A stretch of 64,000 bases of DNA, from assembly GCF_016899955.1 (NCBI RefSeq), contig NZ_JACJJL010000001.1, positions 62,001-126,000 on the forward strand, given 5' to 3'. The position numbers and the translations under genes were made by a program. The notes beneath the pieces are model-generated. The model did not search any database, was not told the origin of the DNA, and worked only from the letters and a program-made list of their open reading frames with translations. Each line of letters begins with the position of its first letter. The stretch's first letter is position 1. Source of the DNA: Marseilla massiliensis (GTDB taxonomy: Bacteria; Bacteroidota; Bacteroidia; Bacteroidales; Bacteroidaceae). Shown here piece by piece: positions 34,732 through 43,104 of the stretch.

Positions 34732-34777
34732 AGTGCCAACTGCAATATATTTATAGAAATATATTGCAGTTGGCACT
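34732..34777. repeat. Perfect 21-base-pair hairpin
   Basis: 34732-34752 and 34757-34777 are exact inverted copies with loop ATAG; the stem is AT-rich inside (AATATATTT) and GC-containing outside (AGTGCCAACTGC). No T tract follows, so it is not an obvious terminator. It could be a small mobile-element remnant or an RNA structure. Confidence 0.6.
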
Positions 34778-34954
34778 TACCTACAGGTATCTGGCTCGCC
34801 CTCAGCATTGCCACCATGCTCCATCCATCCGTTAACCATCTTTAACCGCCGCCGCCATCGTGAACCATTTGTGCATAGCCGTCCCCTACCTTTGCACCAC
34901 GACACCGGGGGCGCCGCAGCCCCCACTGTAATTAACCCAAAATCAACGCAAGAA

Positions 34955-35386
34955 ATGGAAAAAATCTATTACCAGCCGCGGCCATGCCAGGCCGCCATTG
35001 AAAGACACATGGCCCAAGAGGCCCGACTGACCAGGGAGGCGCGCCGCATCATGGCCGCCGACCTGGCCATGCTGCTCACAGGGACACACACCGGGGCGGC
35101 ACGTTGCGAGGCCTCGGTGACCGACCTCATGGAGGCCGCCCACAACGCATACAGCGAGGGATGCCTGCGCCATGCCGACGGGCAGCCGCTCACCTTCAGG
35201 CAGATTGTCGAGCTGACATGCCGGCGCATGGGCATCGGCGTGCCGAGAAACCCCAGGAGCAGGGCCGCCAGGGCTGCCATGCGCAAGGGCATGAGGGGCA
35301 ACTCGCTGCTCGAGTGCTACAGGCTGTGGCTGGCGGCCGGCGCCGACGGCAAAACGGGCCTCAGGAGACTGCAATACAGCCTCTGA
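34955..35386 (+). CDS. Unknown small protein
   Basis: 143 residues from the ATG at 34955. Helical, Arg/Ala-rich, no signal peptide; near the middle TFRQIVELTCRRMGIGVPRN, and a basic C-terminal half that could bind nucleic acid. It lies 36 bases before an M15 peptidase gene on the same strand. Not recognised; pairs of this kind near HU-like and smalltalk genes can derive from prophage, but that is only inference. Confidence 0.55.
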   Translation: MEKIYYQPRPCQAAIERHMAQEARLTREARRIMAADLAMLLTGTHTGAARCEASVTDLMEAAHNAYSEGCLRHADGQPLTFRQIVELTCRRMGIGVPRNPRSRAARAAMRKGMRGNSLLECYRLWLAAGADGKTGLRRLQYSL

Positions 35387-35422
35387 CGCCATGCAATACT
35401 TACCAAACCGACAAGCAAAACA

Positions 35423-35875
35423 ATGATTGGGGAAAAAGCCATGGAAGACAACAAAATGCTGAGCGAGCATTTCTCGCTCGAAGAGATGACACGCTCGGGA
35501 GTGGCCATCAGGATGAGGATAGACAACAACCCCGACGAAGAGCAGGTGGAAAACATGAGGCAACTGTGCCGCAACGTGCTCGAACCCGTCAGGCGCCGGT
35601 TCGGCGTGACCCGAATCACCAGCGGATTCAGGAGCCAGGCCCTCAACGCCGCCGTGGGCGGGGCGCCCGACTCGCAGCACCTCCGTGGCGAGGCCGCCGA
35701 CCTGCACATATCCAACATGGAGGTGGGGCGCAAGGTGTTCGACTTCATCAGGCTGCACACCGACTTCGACCAGCTGCTCTTCGAGCGCAGGATCAAGGGG
35801 GGATACTGGTGGCTGCACGTGTCGTTCACCACCCGGCGGCCCAACCGCCACCAGGCGATGCTCGACTGGCGGTGA
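35423..35875 (+). CDS. M15-family zinc peptidase (endolysin-like)
   Basis: 150 residues. Ligands are visible: HLRGEAAD (His86, Asp93) and WWLHVSF (His132), as in D-Ala-D-Ala carboxypeptidases/L-Ala-D-Glu peptidases of the M15 family. Substrate is probably peptidoglycan. No clear signal peptide, which is common for phage-type endolysins. An alternative start is ATG at 35441. The C-terminus is short and basic (RRPNRHQ). Confidence 0.8.
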   Translation: MIGEKAMEDNKMLSEHFSLEEMTRSGVAIRMRIDNNPDEEQVENMRQLCRNVLEPVRRRFGVTRITSGFRSQALNAAVGGAPDSQHLRGEAADLHISNMEVGRKVFDFIRLHTDFDQLLFERRIKGGYWWLHVSFTTRRPNRHQAMLDWR

Positions 35876-35891
35876 GAACGGGCCAGGGGCG

Positions 35892-36767
35892 TCAGCCCTC
35901 GGCCTTCACCACGTTGAGGTAGGGATAGGGTATCTCGATGCCCTCGCGGTCAAAGCGCTCCTTGACCGACTTGAGCAGGTCGCACTTCATCGTGAACGCA
36001 CCGCCGGGGGTGGCCGCCCAGGCCCAGGCCCTAAGCGTGATGGCCGAGTCGCCCAGGGCCATCACCCTGACCACCACCTGGGGCATGCCGGCCTTGCGGT
36101 CGGCCTCGCTGCGGTGGTCGGTTATCAGGGGGTGGCGCAGGGCCTCGTCGGCCATCAGCGCCATGGCGCGGTCAAGGTCGGTGCTGTAGGACACGCCCAC
36201 CTCGACAAAGGCGCACGTGTCGGTCTCGCCATACGACGAGTTGACCACGGTGCTCGAGTTCATCTTGCTGTTGGGGATGAGTATCATGCGGTTCTCGGCG
36301 TTGCGTATCACCGTGTGGCGAAGCGTTATCTCGACCACCGTGCCGGTAACTATGTCGTCGACCATCACGAAGTCGCCTACCTTGAACGGGCGCGAGAAGA
36401 TGATGAACAGGCCGCCAACGATGTTCGACAGGGCGTCCTGCGAGGCCAGGCCCACGGCCATGGCGCCGATGCCGGCACTGGCCAGTATCGAGTTGCTCAC
36501 CTTCTCCATGCCCGGTATGAGCGACAGCACGGCAGCCGTGCCTATGATGTAGACCACGGCCACCACTATCTGCCTCACGAAACCGGCCTTGGTCTCGTCG
36601 ATGGCCAGCTTGCCCTGGCGCCTGAGCGAGCGGCGGAAAAGGTACTTGATGAAGGCCGTCACGGCGCGCACAAACAGGTAGATGACGGCTGCCTTAAGGC
36701 AGAACATGGCCACCCAGCGCAGCGAGAGGCCGAAGACGGTGGTGTCGAGGATTTCGTTCAGGTTCAT
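35892..36767 (-). CDS. MscS-family mechanosensitive channel
   Basis: 291 residues. Three N-terminal membrane helices, with the third reading SILASAGIGAMAVGLASQDALSNIVGG, the Gly/Ala-rich pore helix of MscS. Then the beta domain (PFKVGDFVMVDDIVGTV-like, PNSKMNSSTVVNSS) and an alpha/beta C-terminal domain. It opens under membrane tension to release solutes. Its promoter box is 36811-36818. Confidence 0.92.
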   Translation of the reverse strand: MNLNEILDTTVFGLSLRWVAMFCLKAAVIYLFVRAVTAFIKYLFRRSLRRQGKLAIDETKAGFVRQIVVAVVYIIGTAAVLSLIPGMEKVSNSILASAGIGAMAVGLASQDALSNIVGGLFIIFSRPFKVGDFVMVDDIVTGTVVEITLRHTVIRNAENRMILIPNSKMNSSTVVNSSYGETDTCAFVEVGVSYSTDLDRAMALMADEALRHPLITDHRSEADRKAGMPQVVVRVMALGDSAITLRAWAWAATPGGAFTMKCDLLKSVKERFDREGIEIPYPYLNVVKAEG

Positions 36768-36810
36768 TTCTTTGCTTCATTTAGCGCAGGCGCAACATTG
36801 CGTGCGGATG

Positions 36811-36818
36811 CAAAGGTA
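36811..36818 (-). promoter_or_regulatory. -7 box of the mscS-type gene
   Basis: Minus strand TACCTTTG followed by C. Confidence 0.5.
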
Positions 36819-36971
36819 ATAAAACTTCTGCACAAGCGGGCATGGCGGGGGCGCCTTTTTTACGCGCTGTTCCGCTACGGGAGTGCCTGCCGGGCGCGCG
36901 GGGCAGGCCCAAAGGGGGATGTACCCCCAATTGTACCCCGCGGGGCTATTGACAGGGCGGTGCCCGCGACG

Positions 36972-36979
36972 TATCTTTG
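36972..36979 (+). promoter_or_regulatory. -7 box of the HU-like/smalltalk operon
   Basis: TATCTTTG followed by C; leader of about 65 bases. The stretch 36819-36960 is GC-rich with no gene. Confidence 0.55.
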
Positions 36980-37048
36980 CAATGTCATCCGGCCGGTGGC
37001 AGCATAACTTTAATAATCAACAAAAAACAAAAGAAAGGAAACAAGACT

Positions 37049-37495
37049 ATGGCAGTACAGTACAAACTTTACCAGAACAACAACTCCAGGAGCAAGCAGT
37101 TCGGGAAATGGTATGCCAGGGCGGTGATGGTCGACACGGTCGACACCAACAGGCTGGCCGAGCAGATAGAGGCCAACTGCACGGTGAAGCGGGCCGACGT
37201 GCTCGCGGTGCTCAGCGAACTGGTGGTGGTCATGAAGCAGGAACTGCAGAGCTCGAAGAGGGTGAAGCTCGACCACTTCGGAACGTTCAAGCTCGGGCTG
37301 GCCACGGGGCCGAGCCCCTCGGCCAAGGAGTTCACCGCGGCGCAGAACGTGAAGGACATACACGTGCTCTTCCAGCCCGAACTGCACATCGACAAGAACG
37401 GCAGGCGCACGAAGTCGTTCATCGACGGGTGCAAGGTGTCGGAGCTGCCGGGCGGCAACGCCAAGGACGGAGGCGACGCCAAGGCCGACGAGTGA
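37049..37495 (+). CDS. HU-like DNA-binding protein (HU-HIG type)
   Basis: 148 residues. Begins MAVQYKLYQNN; the HU-like core includes RADVLAVLSELVVVMKQELQ and VKLDHFGTFKLGL, followed by a Lys/Asp-rich tail. This longer HU variant is widespread in Bacteroidales, typically beside the smalltalk peptide. It bends or packs DNA (family inference). Confidence 0.85.
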   Translation: MAVQYKLYQNNNSRSKQFGKWYARAVMVDTVDTNRLAEQIEANCTVKRADVLAVLSELVVVMKQELQSSKRVKLDHFGTFKLGLATGPSPSAKEFTAAQNVKDIHVLFQPELHIDKNGRRTKSFIDGCKVSELPGGNAKDGGDAKADE

Positions 37496-37563
37496 CGACG
37501 GGCGCACGTGGCACAGCATCTTCAACCAACTGTAACAACTAAAGGGGAAAGGAGGCATTATAC

Positions 37564-37665
37564 ATGAAAAACAACACCTGGCAAACAGTCATCAAGGTGA
37601 TCATCGCCGTGGCCTCGGCTCTGCTCGGAGCACTGGGAGCCACCGCCGCAAAGGCGGCATTCTGA
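37564..37665 (+). CDS. Smalltalk-type peptide
   Basis: 33 residues: MKNNTWQTVIKVIIAVASAL then LGALGATAAKAAF. It has a basic N-terminus and a hydrophobic helix, the layout of the Bacteroidales smalltalk family, and lies 68 bases after the HU-like gene, the usual neighbour. It is probably a small membrane peptide; the function is not known to me. Confidence 0.75.
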   Translation: MKNNTWQTVIKVIIAVASALLGALGATAAKAAF

Positions 37666-37707
37666 TACCGGGGCTGCCCGAGGCAGCCTGACCAACAGGA
37701 AAACGCA

Positions 37708-37766
37708 GGCCCCCGCCGCGAAGCGACCGCTGCACTCTCGTGCACGGAGCGCCCGCGGCGGGGGCC
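37708..37766 (+). terminator. GC-rich hairpin after the smalltalk gene
   Basis: GGCCCCCGCCGC (37708-37719) pairs with GCGGCGGGGGCC (37755-37766). No T tract, so termination is only likely. Confidence 0.45.
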
Positions 37767-37850
37767 GCCCGCTTGGGCCACGGGCATGCAAAAAACTCAC
37801 TTTTGAAGCCGGCAAAGGCGCGTATCTCGGAAAATATTTGTAAGTTTGCA

Positions 37851-37858
37851 CACCGATA
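37851..37858 (+). promoter_or_regulatory. -7 box of ruvB
   Basis: TAAGTTTG followed by C, about 19 bases before the ruvB ATG. Confidence 0.55.
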
Positions 37859-37876
37859 AGCAAACCACTACATACA

Positions 37877-38920
37877 ATGGACGCAGACTTTGACATAAGG
37901 CAGGAGCATGTCTCGGCAGCCGAGCGCGAGTTTGAGAACGCCCTGCGCCCGCTGCGCTTCGGCGACTTCAGCGGGCAGCAGAAGGTGGTCGAAAACCTCG
38001 AGGTGTTCGTAGAGGCAGCCAAGTACCGCGGCGAACCGCTCGACCACACGCTGCTGCACGGGCCGCCGGGACTCGGCAAGACCACACTGAGCAACATCAT
38101 CGCCAACGAGCTCGGGGTGGGATTCAAGATTACCAGCGGGCCGGTGCTCGACAAGCCCGGCGACCTGGCCGGCATACTCACCTCGCTCGAGCGCAACGAC
38201 GTGCTCTTCATCGACGAGATACACCGGCTCTCGCCAGTGGTCGAAGAATACCTCTACTCGGCCATGGAAGACTACCGCATAGACATCATGATCGACAAGG
38301 GGCCCTCGGCACGGTCGATACAGATAGACCTCAACCCGTTCACCCTCGTGGGGGCAACCACGCGCAGCGGACTGCTCACCGCGCCGCTCAGGGCACGCTT
38401 CGGCATCAACCTGCACCTGGAGTACTACGAGCCCGACACGCTCATGAAGATACTCAAGCGGTCGGCAGGCATACTCAACGTGCCCATAGACGACGAGGCC
38501 GCCATGGAGATAGCGCGACGCAGCCGCGGAACGCCACGAATAGCCAACGCCCTGCTCAGGAGGGTGCGCGACTTCGCGCAGGTGAAGGGCAACGGGCGCA
38601 TAGACATCGACATAACCACGCTGTCGCTCTCGGCACTCAACATCGACAGCTTCGGCCTCGACGAGACCGACAACAAGATTCTGCTGGCCATCATCGACAA
38701 GTTCAAGGGAGGCCCCGTAGGGGTGTCAACCATAGCCACCGCCATAGGCGAAGACTCCGGCACGGTGGAAGAGGTATACGAGCCATTCCTCATCATGGAG
38801 GGATTCATCAAACGGACGCCCCGGGGGCGCATGGCCACCGAACTGGCCTACCGCCACTTCGGGCGCAACCCCTACTCCGGCAACATAATGCAGCAATCGC
38901 TGTTCGACGACAAAATTTAA
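37877..38920 (+). CDS. ruvB: Holliday junction branch migration ATPase RuvB
   Basis: 347 residues, normal length. AAA+ motifs: [11 protein letters not shown] (Walker A, about 67-77), FIDEIHRL (Walker B), [18 protein letters not shown] (sensor 1/arginine-finger region), then a winged-helix C-terminus ([15 protein letters not shown]). With RuvA it drives branch migration at recombination junctions. Followed by AT-rich simple repeat and array A5, then coaD. Confidence 0.97.
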   Translation: MDADFDIRQEHVSAAEREFENALRPLRFGDFSGQQKVVENLEVFVEAAKYRGEPLDHTLLHGPPGLGKTTLSNIIANELGVGFKITSGPVLDKPGDLAGILTSLERNDVLFIDEIHRLSPVVEEYLYSAMEDYRIDIMIDKGPSARSIQIDLNPFTLVGATTRSGLLTAPLRARFGINLHLEYYEPDTLMKILKRSAGILNVPIDDEAAMEIARRSRGTPRIANALLRRVRDFAQVKGNGRIDIDITTLSLSALNIDSFGLDETDNKILLAIIDKFKGGPVGVSTIATAIGEDSGTVEEVYEPFLIMEGFIKRTPRGRMATELAYRHFGRNPYSGNIMQQSLFDDKI

Positions 38921-39025
38921 ATTAAGGATTAAGTGCTAAGGATGAAGGATAAAAAATGAAAAATTAAAGGTAAGGGGCGAAATCCGCTCTGGCCAATAGT
39001 CGCAGCCACAGGCTGTGCCCCAAAG

Positions 39026-39106
39026 CCCCCAGCTCTCCCAGTCCTCCCAGACCTCCCAGAGCTCCCAAAGCTCCCAGCTCTCCCAGCTCTCCCAGCCCTC
39101 CCCTCA
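39026..39106 (+). repeat. CTCCCAG array A5: nine units
   Basis: Nine 9-base units in phase between ruvB and coaD. Before it, 38921-38975 is an AT-rich stretch of ATTAAGGAT/AAGTGCTAAGGAT-type words, a second low-complexity type. Confidence 0.85.
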
Positions 39107-39121
39107 AAAAACCATCCAACA

Positions 39122-39604
39122 ATGAAAATAGGAATATTCGTAGGCAGCTTCGACCCATTCACCACCGGCCACCACGCCATCGTCCGCAGGGCCCTGCCCC
39201 TGTTCGACAAGATAGTCATCGGCGTCGGCATCAACGAGCGAAAGAAATACATGTACAGCACCCGGGTGAGGCTCCAGCATATAGAGGCCCTCTACGCCTC
39301 AGAGCCAAAGATAGAAGTAAAGTCATACAACGACCTCACCATCGACTTCGCCGGTCGCGAGGGAGCCCAGTTCATCATCAAGGGCGTGCGAAGCATCAAA
39401 GACTTCGAGTACGAGCGCGAGCAAGCCGACATCAACCGAAAGATAGGCGGTGTAGACACCATACTGCTCTACGCCGAGCCACAATACGAGAGCGTGTCGT
39501 CGAGCATGGTACGCGAACTGATACACTTCGGCAAAGACGCAAGCGAGTTCATACCCGTCCCGCCCCAAGAGCAGCACACCCCCAGGCAAGCAACATCAAA
39601 GTAA
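39122..39604 (+). CDS. coaD: Phosphopantetheine adenylyltransferase
   Basis: 160 residues. The nucleotidyltransferase motifs are FVGSFDPFTTGHHAIV (T/HxGH) near the N-terminus and ESVSSSMVREL (ISSTxVR-like). It makes dephospho-CoA from phosphopantetheine and ATP. It is 5 bases upstream of ybeY. Confidence 0.95.
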   Translation: MKIGIFVGSFDPFTTGHHAIVRRALPLFDKIVIGVGINERKKYMYSTRVRLQHIEALYASEPKIEVKSYNDLTIDFAGREGAQFIIKGVRSIKDFEYEREQADINRKIGGVDTILLYAEPQYESVSSSMVRELIHFGKDASEFIPVPPQEQHTPRQATSK

Positions 39605-39609
39605 CGATT

Positions 39610-40023
39610 ATGATAACATACAACGCAGACGGCGTCAAGATGCCGTCAATAAAGAAACGAGAGACCACGGCATGGATAAAAGCCGTGGCCGGGCTATACG
39701 GCCGTCGCGTGGGCGAGATAGGCTACATGTTCGTCGGCGACGAGAAGATGCTCGAGGTCAACCGCGAGTACCTCGGCCACGACTACTACACCGACATCAT
39801 CACATTCGACTACGACGAGGGCGACCGCATCAACGGCGACATCGTCATCAGCCTCGACACCGTAAGGTCAAACGCCGAGCTCTTCGGCAAGGAATACTCC
39901 GACGAGCTCCACCGCGTCATCATTCACGGCATCCTCCACCTCTGCGGCATCAACGACAAAGGCCCCGGCGAGCGCGAACAGATGGAGGCCGCCGAAAACC
40001 AAGCACTGGCCATGCTCAAATAG
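39610..40023 (+). CDS. ybeY: Endoribonuclease YbeY
   Basis: 137 residues. The zinc motif HGILHLCGINDK near residue 107 matches HxxxHxxGxD-like UPF0054 proteins; GYMFVGDEKMLEVNREYLG is also typical. It matures 16S rRNA ends. Co-transcribed with coaD. Followed by array A6 and a strong hairpin. Confidence 0.93.
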   Translation: MITYNADGVKMPSIKKRETTAWIKAVAGLYGRRVGEIGYMFVGDEKMLEVNREYLGHDYYTDIITFDYDEGDRINGDIVISLDTVRSNAELFGKEYSDELHRVIIHGILHLCGINDKGPGEREQMEAAENQALAMLK

Positions 40024-40058
40024 TCCACACCGGAAGCCCAGCCGGGCTTCCGGCCAAC

Positions 40059-40094
40059 AGCCCAGCTCTCCCAGTCCTCCCAGCTCTCCCAGAA
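40059..40094 (+). repeat. CTCCCAG array A6: about four units
   Basis: Three full units after a partial one, ending in an A tract, directly before the terminator. Confidence 0.75.
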
Positions 40095-40099
40095 AAAAA

Positions 40100-40140
40100 T
40101 CCGCCCCGGCCGCCCTCGATAGAGTGGCGGCCGGGGCGGA
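40100..40140. terminator. GC-rich terminator between convergent genes
   Basis: 40100-40114 pairs perfectly with 40126-40140 (15 base pairs), and the inner CTC/GAG extends the stem. An A tract on the left makes it a good terminator for the minus-strand gene at 40164; it also serves ybeY. Confidence 0.7.
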
Positions 40141-40163
40141 ACCCCCGGGCTTGCTTCAGCCCA

Positions 40164-40901
40164 TCACTTCACAATCACCTTCTTGGCAGAGCCGTCGGCA
40201 TACTTCACAATGTTCAGGCCCTTCTGCGGCACATCCCTGCGGCGTCCGTCGAGCGAGTAGTAAGCCTCAGCCTCCTGCTTACCGGCAGGGGCCACGCCGG
40301 AGATGCCGGCGTTAGTGCCGTCGTTGTGGAATATGATGTCCACCTTCGGGCCCATGGCCACAAGCTCATAGCCATAGATGGGGTAGCCGCCCACCTCGCC
40401 GGTCTGCACCTGGCGCATGGTCTTGAGCTGCAACGTGGCCTTGCATACACCGGTAACCTCGGTATTGCCATTGGCCGGCCTTATCACCCACTCCGTCAGC
40501 ATGTCCTTCGTTGACCCGGCAGACACAATGCCGGCATCGGTGCTCAGCACATCGGTCACACCGCTTGATGCCTGGCACTGAGAGGGGAAGCATATCTGGA
40601 AAGTGCCACCGTCTATCTGTGTCACCTGATAGTCTACGGCACAATATACATCTCCCTCGGCAGTATTCTTCACCGACAGGCCGGAAAGCACCATCGTGCC
40701 CTGGTCTATGGGGTCAAGCCCCGGGATATTTATCAAGCTGTCGTGCTTCTCATACACCTCCCATGTTGTTCCGTCGGCCACCACAGCCCCGTCCTCGTCA
40801 ACAAACTGGAAAACGTTTTCGGTCGGGGTGTAATCGCTCTGCGCAAAGGCCATCACACTGCCCATGATGGCTGCAGCACACAAAGTAAACAGTTTCTTCA
40901 T
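40164..40901 (-). CDS. Secreted protein with a type IX-like sorting tail
   Basis: 245 residues: signal peptide (MKKLFTLCAAAIMGSVMAFA), a beta-rich middle with a cysteine pair (FPSQCQASSG), and an end EAYYSLDGRRRDVPQKGLNI...KVIVK. This YSLDGR...KG.NI tail is common on Prevotella exported proteins handled by the type IX system. No enzyme motif. Confidence 0.75.
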   Translation of the reverse strand: MKKLFTLCAAAIMGSVMAFAQSDYTPTENVFQFVDEDGAVVADGTTWEVYEKHDSLINIPGLDPIDQGTMVLSGLSVKNTAEGDVYCAVDYQVTQIDGGTFQICFPSQCQASSGVTDVLSTDAGIVSAGSTKDMLTEWVIRPANGNTEVTGVCKATLQLKTMRQVQTGEVGGYPIYGYELVAMGPKVDIIFHNDGTNAGISGVAPAGKQEAEAYYSLDGRRRDVPQKGLNIVKYADGSAKKVIVK

Positions 40902-41013
40902 AATGCTCTAACAAGTTTTGTTATTAATGTTTGATGTTCTCTCTTTTCTTATCTTACCCAATGGTTGTGTCCAAATATGAACCAAAACATTGCACTTTGT
41001 CACAAAAACAGGG

Positions 41014-41021
41014 CAAATTTA
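41014..41021 (-). promoter_or_regulatory. -7 box of the secreted-protein gene at 40164
   Basis: Minus strand TAAATTTGC; leader of about 105 bases. The rest of 41022-41150 has no gene. Confidence 0.45.
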
Positions 41022-41157
41022 TGAAAATAGCAGTAAAAGAGAACACATACAAGCGTTTTTTTATGTTTATTTAACCGCTGTGCCGCGCGCTGTGGCACAG
41101 CCCGCGCCAACCCGGGCGACAACAGCCGGGCCTGCGGCCCAATGCCCACAACAAAAA

Positions 41158-41213
41158 ACAGCCGGTCGACGTACGCGCGGTGAAAAACACCTGTGCGTAC
41201 GTCGACCGGCTGT
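41158..41213 (-). terminator. Strong terminator of the S41 peptidase gene
   Basis: A 19-base-pair stem (41158-41176 with 41195-41213). On the minus strand it is followed by a T tract (TGTTTTTT). It lies 20 bases after the S41 stop. Confidence 0.75.
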
Positions 41214-41233
41214 GAAACCCGGCACGACAGCCG

Positions 41234-42817
41234 TCAGTCATCCTCCTTTTCCAGCAGCCTGACGGCCTCGAGCACGATGGGGTTCTGCTCGTTCATCACT
41301 GCGAAATACTCGCTCATGGTCCACAGGTCGCGAGCCACGAGCGCCTTGAGCTGCAGCCTAAGGTATGGCAGCGTGCGCTCCAGCTCGGCCGTGTCCTTGG
41401 GCTCGATGCCCTGGCGGCGCCCCTGGCTGATGATGCTGTCGGTGAGGGCACCGGGCACGGCATACGACTTGTTGAAGGCGGCAAACGTCTTGTAGGCAGA
41501 CTTCAGCGACTTGCGGTGGCGGTCTACATAGTGCAGGTATGCGTTGAGCACTATGCTCTTGGCCGAGAGCTCGCGGTGCAGGCGTGTGTAAACGGTGGTG
41601 TCGAGCGGTACGAAGAGGTCGGGCATGATGCCGCCCCCGCCATACACGGTGCGGTGGCGGCGGAGGGTGTAGCACTTGAGCGAGTCGGCAAAGTGTATGC
41701 TGTCGGCGTTTGTCAGCTCGCCGTGCTTCAGGCGGTTGTAAACGTCCATGGCGTAGTCCTTGGCGTCGCCCTTCACGTAGGGCTTCTGTATGCACCGGCC
41801 GGCCGGCGTGTAGTAGTGGGCCACGGTGAGGCGTATCATCGAACCGTCGGGCAGGTCGATGGGGCGCTGCACGAGGCCCTTGCCGAAGGTGCGGCGGCCC
41901 ACCACGGTGCCGCGGTCCTGGTCTTGCAGCGCTCCGGTGACAATCTCGGCCGCCGAGGCCGTGTACTCGTTGACCAGGGCCACCACGCGGCCGCTGGTGA
42001 AACTGCCGTCGCCCTTGGCCTTGTAGTCTACGCGGGGGGCCGCGCGGCCGGAGGTGTAGACGATGAGGTCGCCCTTGGCCAGGAACTCGTTGGCCACGTC
42101 GACGGCTGCCTGCAGGTAGCCGCCGCCGTTGTCCTGCAAGTCGAGCACGAGGCTCTCCATGCCTTCCTTGCGCAGCCGCTGCATGGCCGAGGTGAGCTCG
42201 GCGTGGGTGGTGGCGCCGAAGCTGCCTATGCGCACATACCCCACACCGGGACGTATGATGTAGGCGGCGTCGATGGTCTCGACGGGTATCTTGTCGCGGG
42301 TGACGGTGAACGACAGCCGGCCGGAGATGCCGCGCCTTGTCACGCCGAGGCGCACCTGTGTGCCCTTGGGGCCGCGCAGGCGCTTCATTATTTCCTCGCG
42401 GGGCATCTTGACGCCTGCTATGGCGGTGTCGTTGACTGTCACGATGCGGTCGCCGGCAACGATGCCCACGCGCTCCGAAGGCCCTCCGCTGACGGGCTGG
42501 ATGACGAGCAGGGTGTCTTCTATCATGTTGAACTGAACGCCTATGCCCTCGAAGTTGCCGGCCAGCGGTTCGTTGAGTGCCTTCACTTCCTTGGCCGTGG
42601 AGTATGATGAGTGGGGGTCCAGCTTTTCTATCATGCCTCGTATGCCGTCTTCTACGAGCTTATGCTCGTCGACGCTGTCTACGTATAGGCTGTTGATGGC
42701 TACCTCGGCTATCTGTAGCTTGCGCATAGGGCTGTCGGGCCCCATGTTTATCCGCAACTGGGCCGAGGCAAGAGATGGCAACAGCAGTGCGGCGGCTATT
42801 ATCTTTGATGGTTTCAT
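41234..42817 (-). CDS. S41 (C-terminal processing) peptidase
   Basis: 527 residues with a signal peptide. A PDZ domain (GIGVQFNMIEDTLLVIQPVS, about 90-165) precedes the catalytic domain with the serine in EYTASAAEIV (about Ser288) and the lysine in RTFGKGLVQ. It acts on periplasmic proteins near their C-termini. The C-terminal 170 residues are helical, as in other Bacteroidetes members. It is the likely last gene after parE on the same strand. Confidence 0.92.
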   Translation of the reverse strand: MKPSKIIAAALLLPSLASAQLRINMGPDSPMRKLQIAEVAINSLYVDSVDEHKLVEDGIRGMIEKLDPHSSYSTAKEVKALNEPLAGNFEGIGVQFNMIEDTLLVIQPVSGGPSERVGIVAGDRIVTVNDTAIAGVKMPREEIMKRLRGPKGTQVRLGVTRRGISGRLSFTVTRDKIPVETIDAAYIIRPGVGYVRIGSFGATTHAELTSAMQRLRKEGMESLVLDLQDNGGGYLQAAVDVANEFLAKGDLIVYTSGRAAPRVDYKAKGDGSFTSGRVVALVNEYTASAAEIVTGALQDQDRGTVVGRRTFGKGLVQRPIDLPDGSMIRLTVAHYYTPAGRCIQKPYVKGDAKDYAMDVYNRLKHGELTNADSIHFADSLKCYTLRRHRTVYGGGGIMPDLFVPLDTTVYTRLHRELSAKSIVLNAYLHYVDRHRKSLKSAYKTFAAFNKSYAVPGALTDSIISQGRRQGIEPKDTAELERTLPYLRLQLKALVARDLWTMSEYFAVMNEQNPIVLEAVRLLEKEDD

Positions 42818-42829
42818 TGGTTTCGTTTT

Positions 42830-42950
42830 AAGGAGTCAGAAGGAGGTGTTTTGGAGTTAGAAGGAGTTATTTGGGGAGTTAGAAGGAGTTAGAAGGAGTT
42901 ATTTTGGAGTTAAGGAGTCAGGGAGTTAAGGAGTTAAGACAATAGTTTCG
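42830..42950. repeat. GGAGTT-family locus B3 (left arm only)
   Basis: GGAGTTAGAA, GGAGTTAT and GGAGTTAAG words, ending with GACAATAG (42938-42945). Unlike B1, B2 and B4 there is no matching CTCC arm; instead the 38-base repeat of 42996 follows. It lies just upstream of the S41 gene. Confidence 0.75.
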
Positions 42951-42995
42951 ACTTATGGCCGCAACTATCCGCCGGCACGGCTTCCTCCCCTTTTC

Positions 42996-43104
42996 CCCCT
43001 TAATCATTAATACTCAATACTTCCCATTATCTTCCCCTTAATCATTAATACTTAATACTTCCCATCACCTTCCCCTTAATCCTTAATCATTAATAACTTA
43101 ATAC
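42996..43104. repeat. 38-base tandem repeat after parE
   Basis: CCCCTTAATCATTAATACTY-type units with exact 38-base spacing at 42996 and 43034, and a longer degenerate third unit from 43072, ending exactly at the parE stop codon. Confidence 0.75.
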
